A stretch of DNA of 8,701 nucleotides from Bacteroidota bacterium (GTDB lineage Bacteria; Bacteroidota; Bacteroidia; Bacteroidales; FEN-979): positions 1-8,701 of the forward strand of contig JAPLDN010000231.1 in NCBI GenBank assembly GCA_026391755.1, given 5' to 3'. The notes under the pieces are model-generated. The model was not told the origin of the DNA. It did not search any database and saw only the letters and a list, made by a program, of their open reading frames with translations. Below, piece by piece: positions 6,605 through 8,701 of the stretch (positions are counted from its first letter, which is position 1; every line of letters starts with the position of its first letter). The position numbers and the translations under genes are program-made.

Positions 6605-8662
6605 ATGAAGAAAGTTCTACTCTTAAGTGCGGCCCTTATTTTAGGGCTGGCCGTTGTTACGCAGGCTCAGTTAAGAAAATACCCTTCTTACAAAGCCCCC
6701 GTGCAACACATGACTGCAATTGACCCTGTTTCTGCAACACAGGTATCGACTGTTGTTCAACCTCTTCCCACGACCACAAAATCAGCCAGTACTGTAAGCG
6801 TTATTACTATCGGTACAGCAGCAAATGCACTTGGCTGGGGATATGGCTCAGGTTCTTATGATCACATCTGGGCCGACAATGATCTGAAAGCAGTCGGAGT
6901 TATACACCGTATGGGACCAGGATCAGCTCCCCCGAGTTTTTCGGGTTACCTTGCCTTTGACCATGCCGCCAATTACGGAGCCACAACAGCCGACTGGAAA
7001 ATCAACTACCAGGTTCATGCAGCTACCCTGAACACCGGTGGTAGTTATTATGCCGATGCAGCACGTTATCCCCAGGGAGCTATATACAATCCTGCCGGAA
7101 ATACCGATACGTCAAATGCATACTTCTGCTATTATGCACCTGCATTCTGCAACACCACTCCATCATCTTGGGGAGGTTACACCTGGGGTACCGGCAAATG
7201 GGGTGCACAGGCTGACTCCACCAAACATCTCGACTGGTACACTCCTCCTCCTTACCGTGATATCCAGCATGGCTTTACCATTACTCCTCTTGGTACTGCA
7301 TTTGGACTTGGTAATGAGTATCAGTATCTCTCTGCAACGGATTATACTTATTACGATAACCTTTACCTTTCTACAGGTGTATGGGATAATACAGCTCATA
7401 AATATAACTATACTGCCAGTCTTATCCCCCTGCCTCAGAATCTTGGCGCATGGTCAACTATTGAAAAAATTGCAGCTGACCCAACGGGAAATAATGTGTG
7501 GATTGGTTGCATCGGCAATAACGGAGGAGCAACCCCCGTTTTTGATTCGACCTACTATCCTATATTCATTCATTCCTCCGATGGAGGCCAGACATGGGGC
7601 ACCCCTATTGCAGTGACCCTGGATGGACCAACCGGAATCCCGGCCATCCTGAATTATATTTCAGATGCAAAACTTGCTGAAGTATATAGCCCGAGTCCAG
7701 CTCCTTCAAGGGATCAGATCGCTTATACCTGCGTTTTTGACGGCAGCCTTACTGTTGATAAATGGGGCAATCCTCATTTCGCAGTAGGTATTGCTTTCCC
7801 CGGTGGCGGTTTTTCAGTTGTTTCCCCCGATGGTGCCAATTCCCCGAAATTTGACAGCACCCTGGCTATCTTTGACATTTTCTCAACAAATAAGGGAACT
7901 TCCTGGTGCGCCCGCATGATGGGCATCCCCAAGCATTTCCGTTGCAATGTAACTTCGAGCGGCGCCGCTTCATCTATTGACCTCCGTACCAGGATCTCAA
8001 GGAATGCCACCGGCGATAAAATTTTCGTTTCATACCAGGATACATGGCTTGCCACAGCTACCGATAATACCGCACCCGATGTTTTTGCACGCGGTTGGGA
8101 TCTTATTACCGACAAGCTTACCAATAACAGCGGACAAGATGCAGCAACAAACGTTACTTATCTTTCCAACGTGACACAGGCTGCTTTCTGCCCCGACATG
8201 GCTCCGGTTGTTTTCACAAAATCAAACGGTTCATCACTGCTCCCGATCGCTGTTGAAGGGATTGTAAGTTTGACCCTCGATAATCCGGTTACCTTCAAAT
8301 ATATCCCCGACTTCAGCTATGCCCAGAGTGCATTTACTATTGCTGCACAGGGCCCGGTTTGGGGAAGTGACTGTAGTTTCCCGGTTGGGATAAATGAACC
8401 TATTGCTGCTTCAACATTGTCGGCAGAAGTTTACCCGAACCCGGTTAAGACTATTGCTACTTTAAAGGTTGCTGTTCCCCAGAAGGGAGCTGTAACTATA
8501 AAGATTACAAACCTTGTTGGCCAGACCGTTATGAGTGTGACCAGGAATGTTGAAAGTACAGACACTTTCAGCATCGACGCTTCCCGGCTTACTTCAGGTG
8601 TATATTTCTACACTGTTATTCAGGGCAGCCAGAAAGTTACAGGAAAGATCGTTGTTGAATAA
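6605..8662 (+). CDS. Secreted Asp-box (BNR/sialidase-like) protein with T9SS type A sorting domain
   Basis: A 685-residue exported protein of unknown function. Residues 1-21 (MKKVLLLSAALILGLAVVTQA) form a Sec signal peptide, probably cut before Gln22. The central region, about 60-595, is rich in Gly, Trp, Tyr, Asn and Thr. It contains an Asp-box SSDGGQTW at 324-331 and a degenerate one, STNKGTSW, at 427-434, suggesting a sialidase-like beta-propeller; DKWGNPHFAVG just before the second fits such a blade. I see no assured sialidase active site, so no enzyme is claimed. Eight cysteines in the mature region could form disulfides. Residues ~605-685 are a type A C-terminal domain: YPNPV at 610-614, VTIKITNLVGQTV, then SGVYFYTVIQGSQKVTGKIV. 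This directs T9SS export across the outer membrane, after which the domain is usually removed and the protein anchored or released. It has its own promoter and probably a terminator right after it, so it is likely a single-gene unit. The ATG at 6605 is set by the signal peptide. Confidence 0.85.
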   Translation: MKKVLLLSAALILGLAVVTQAQLRKYPSYKAPVQHMTAIDPVSATQVSTVVQPLPTTTKSASTVSVITIGTAANALGWGYGSGSYDHIWADNDLKAVGVIHRMGPGSAPPSFSGYLAFDHAANYGATTADWKINYQVHAATLNTGGSYYADAARYPQGAIYNPAGNTDTSNAYFCYYAPAFCNTTPSSWGGYTWGTGKWGAQADSTKHLDWYTPPPYRDIQHGFTITPLGTAFGLGNEYQYLSATDYTYYDNLYLSTGVWDNTAHKYNYTASLIPLPQNLGAWSTIEKIAADPTGNNVWIGCIGNNGGATPVFDSTYYPIFIHSSDGGQTWGTPIAVTLDGPTGIPAILNYISDAKLAEVYSPSPAPSRDQIAYTCVFDGSLTVDKWGNPHFAVGIAFPGGGFSVVSPDGANSPKFDSTLAIFDIFSTNKGTSWCARMMGIPKHFRCNVTSSGAASSIDLRTRISRNATGDKIFVSYQDTWLATATDNTAPDVFARGWDLITDKLTNNSGQDAATNVTYLSNVTQAAFCPDMAPVVFTKSNGSSLLPIAVEGIVSLTLDNPVTFKYIPDFSYAQSAFTIAAQGPVWGSDCSFPVGINEPIAASTLSAEVYPNPVKTIATLKVAVPQKGAVTIKITNLVGQTVMSVTRNVESTDTFSIDASRLTSGVYFYTVIQGSQKVTGKIVVE

Positions 8663-8685
8663 TCTTTCTCTGATATAACGAAAAA

Positions 8686-8701
8686 GAGGTTGCCCCAGGG
8701 C
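8686..8701 (+). terminator. Probable intrinsic terminator, 5' arm and loop only (cut by window edge)
   Basis: GAGGTTGCCC, preceded by a run of A, is followed by CAGGGC, where the sequence begins to pair back (GCC 8692-8694 with GGC 8699-8701) just as the window ends. It lies 24 bases after the stop codon. If the sequence continues with AACCTC and T residues it is a standard terminator. Confidence 0.45.

Noticed and set aside
7038..7616. Plus-strand frame of 192 codons inside the T9SS protein gene
   Set aside because: It is a shifted-frame shadow; the 685-codon frame carries the signal peptide, Asp-boxes and sorting domain.

Overview
The window looks like a chromosomal segment of a Bacteroidota bacterium, probably Bacteroidales-like. 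Four things point there: the Bacteroidota form of EttA, a secreted protein with a type A C-terminal sorting domain for type IX secretion (T9SS), promoters of the TAnnTTTG type with almost no Shine-Dalgarno signals, and a GNAT-like acyltransferase family that I know mainly from this phylum. There are no tRNA or rRNA genes, transposases, phage genes or CRISPR arrays.

Left block, minus strand (1-5460). A probable operon reads leftwards: an LptF/LptG-family permease (5460-3994), a family 4 glycosyltransferase overlapping it by four bases (3997-2801), and a second glycosyltransferase 38 bases further on (2762-1590). After a 142-base gap comes ettA (1447 to the window edge), which lacks its last ~80 residues. 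The first three genes suit cell-envelope work: lipopolysaccharide export and glycan assembly. EttA is a translation factor and probably shares only the strand. The gap before ettA holds an array of degenerate 8-bp repeats and several small hairpins.

Divergent junction (5461-5559). Two outward-facing -7 boxes flank a strong inverted repeat that can fold into two mutually exclusive hairpins. The left promoter would serve the envelope operon and the right one the acyltransferase locus.

Right block, plus strand (5560-8701). A GNAT-like acyltransferase gene appears broken by an internal, frame-changing deletion of roughly 90-100 codons: its first 27 codons are in one frame and the remaining ~280 in another. 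It is followed by a well-formed Bacteroidota promoter and a 685-residue exported protein with Asp-box (sialidase/BNR-like) motifs and a T9SS anchor, of unknown function. The window ends inside what looks like that gene's terminator hairpin.

I see no clearly new multi-gene system. The most unusual points are the deleted acyltransferase gene, the two-state inverted repeat between divergent promoters, and the repeat array before ettA.
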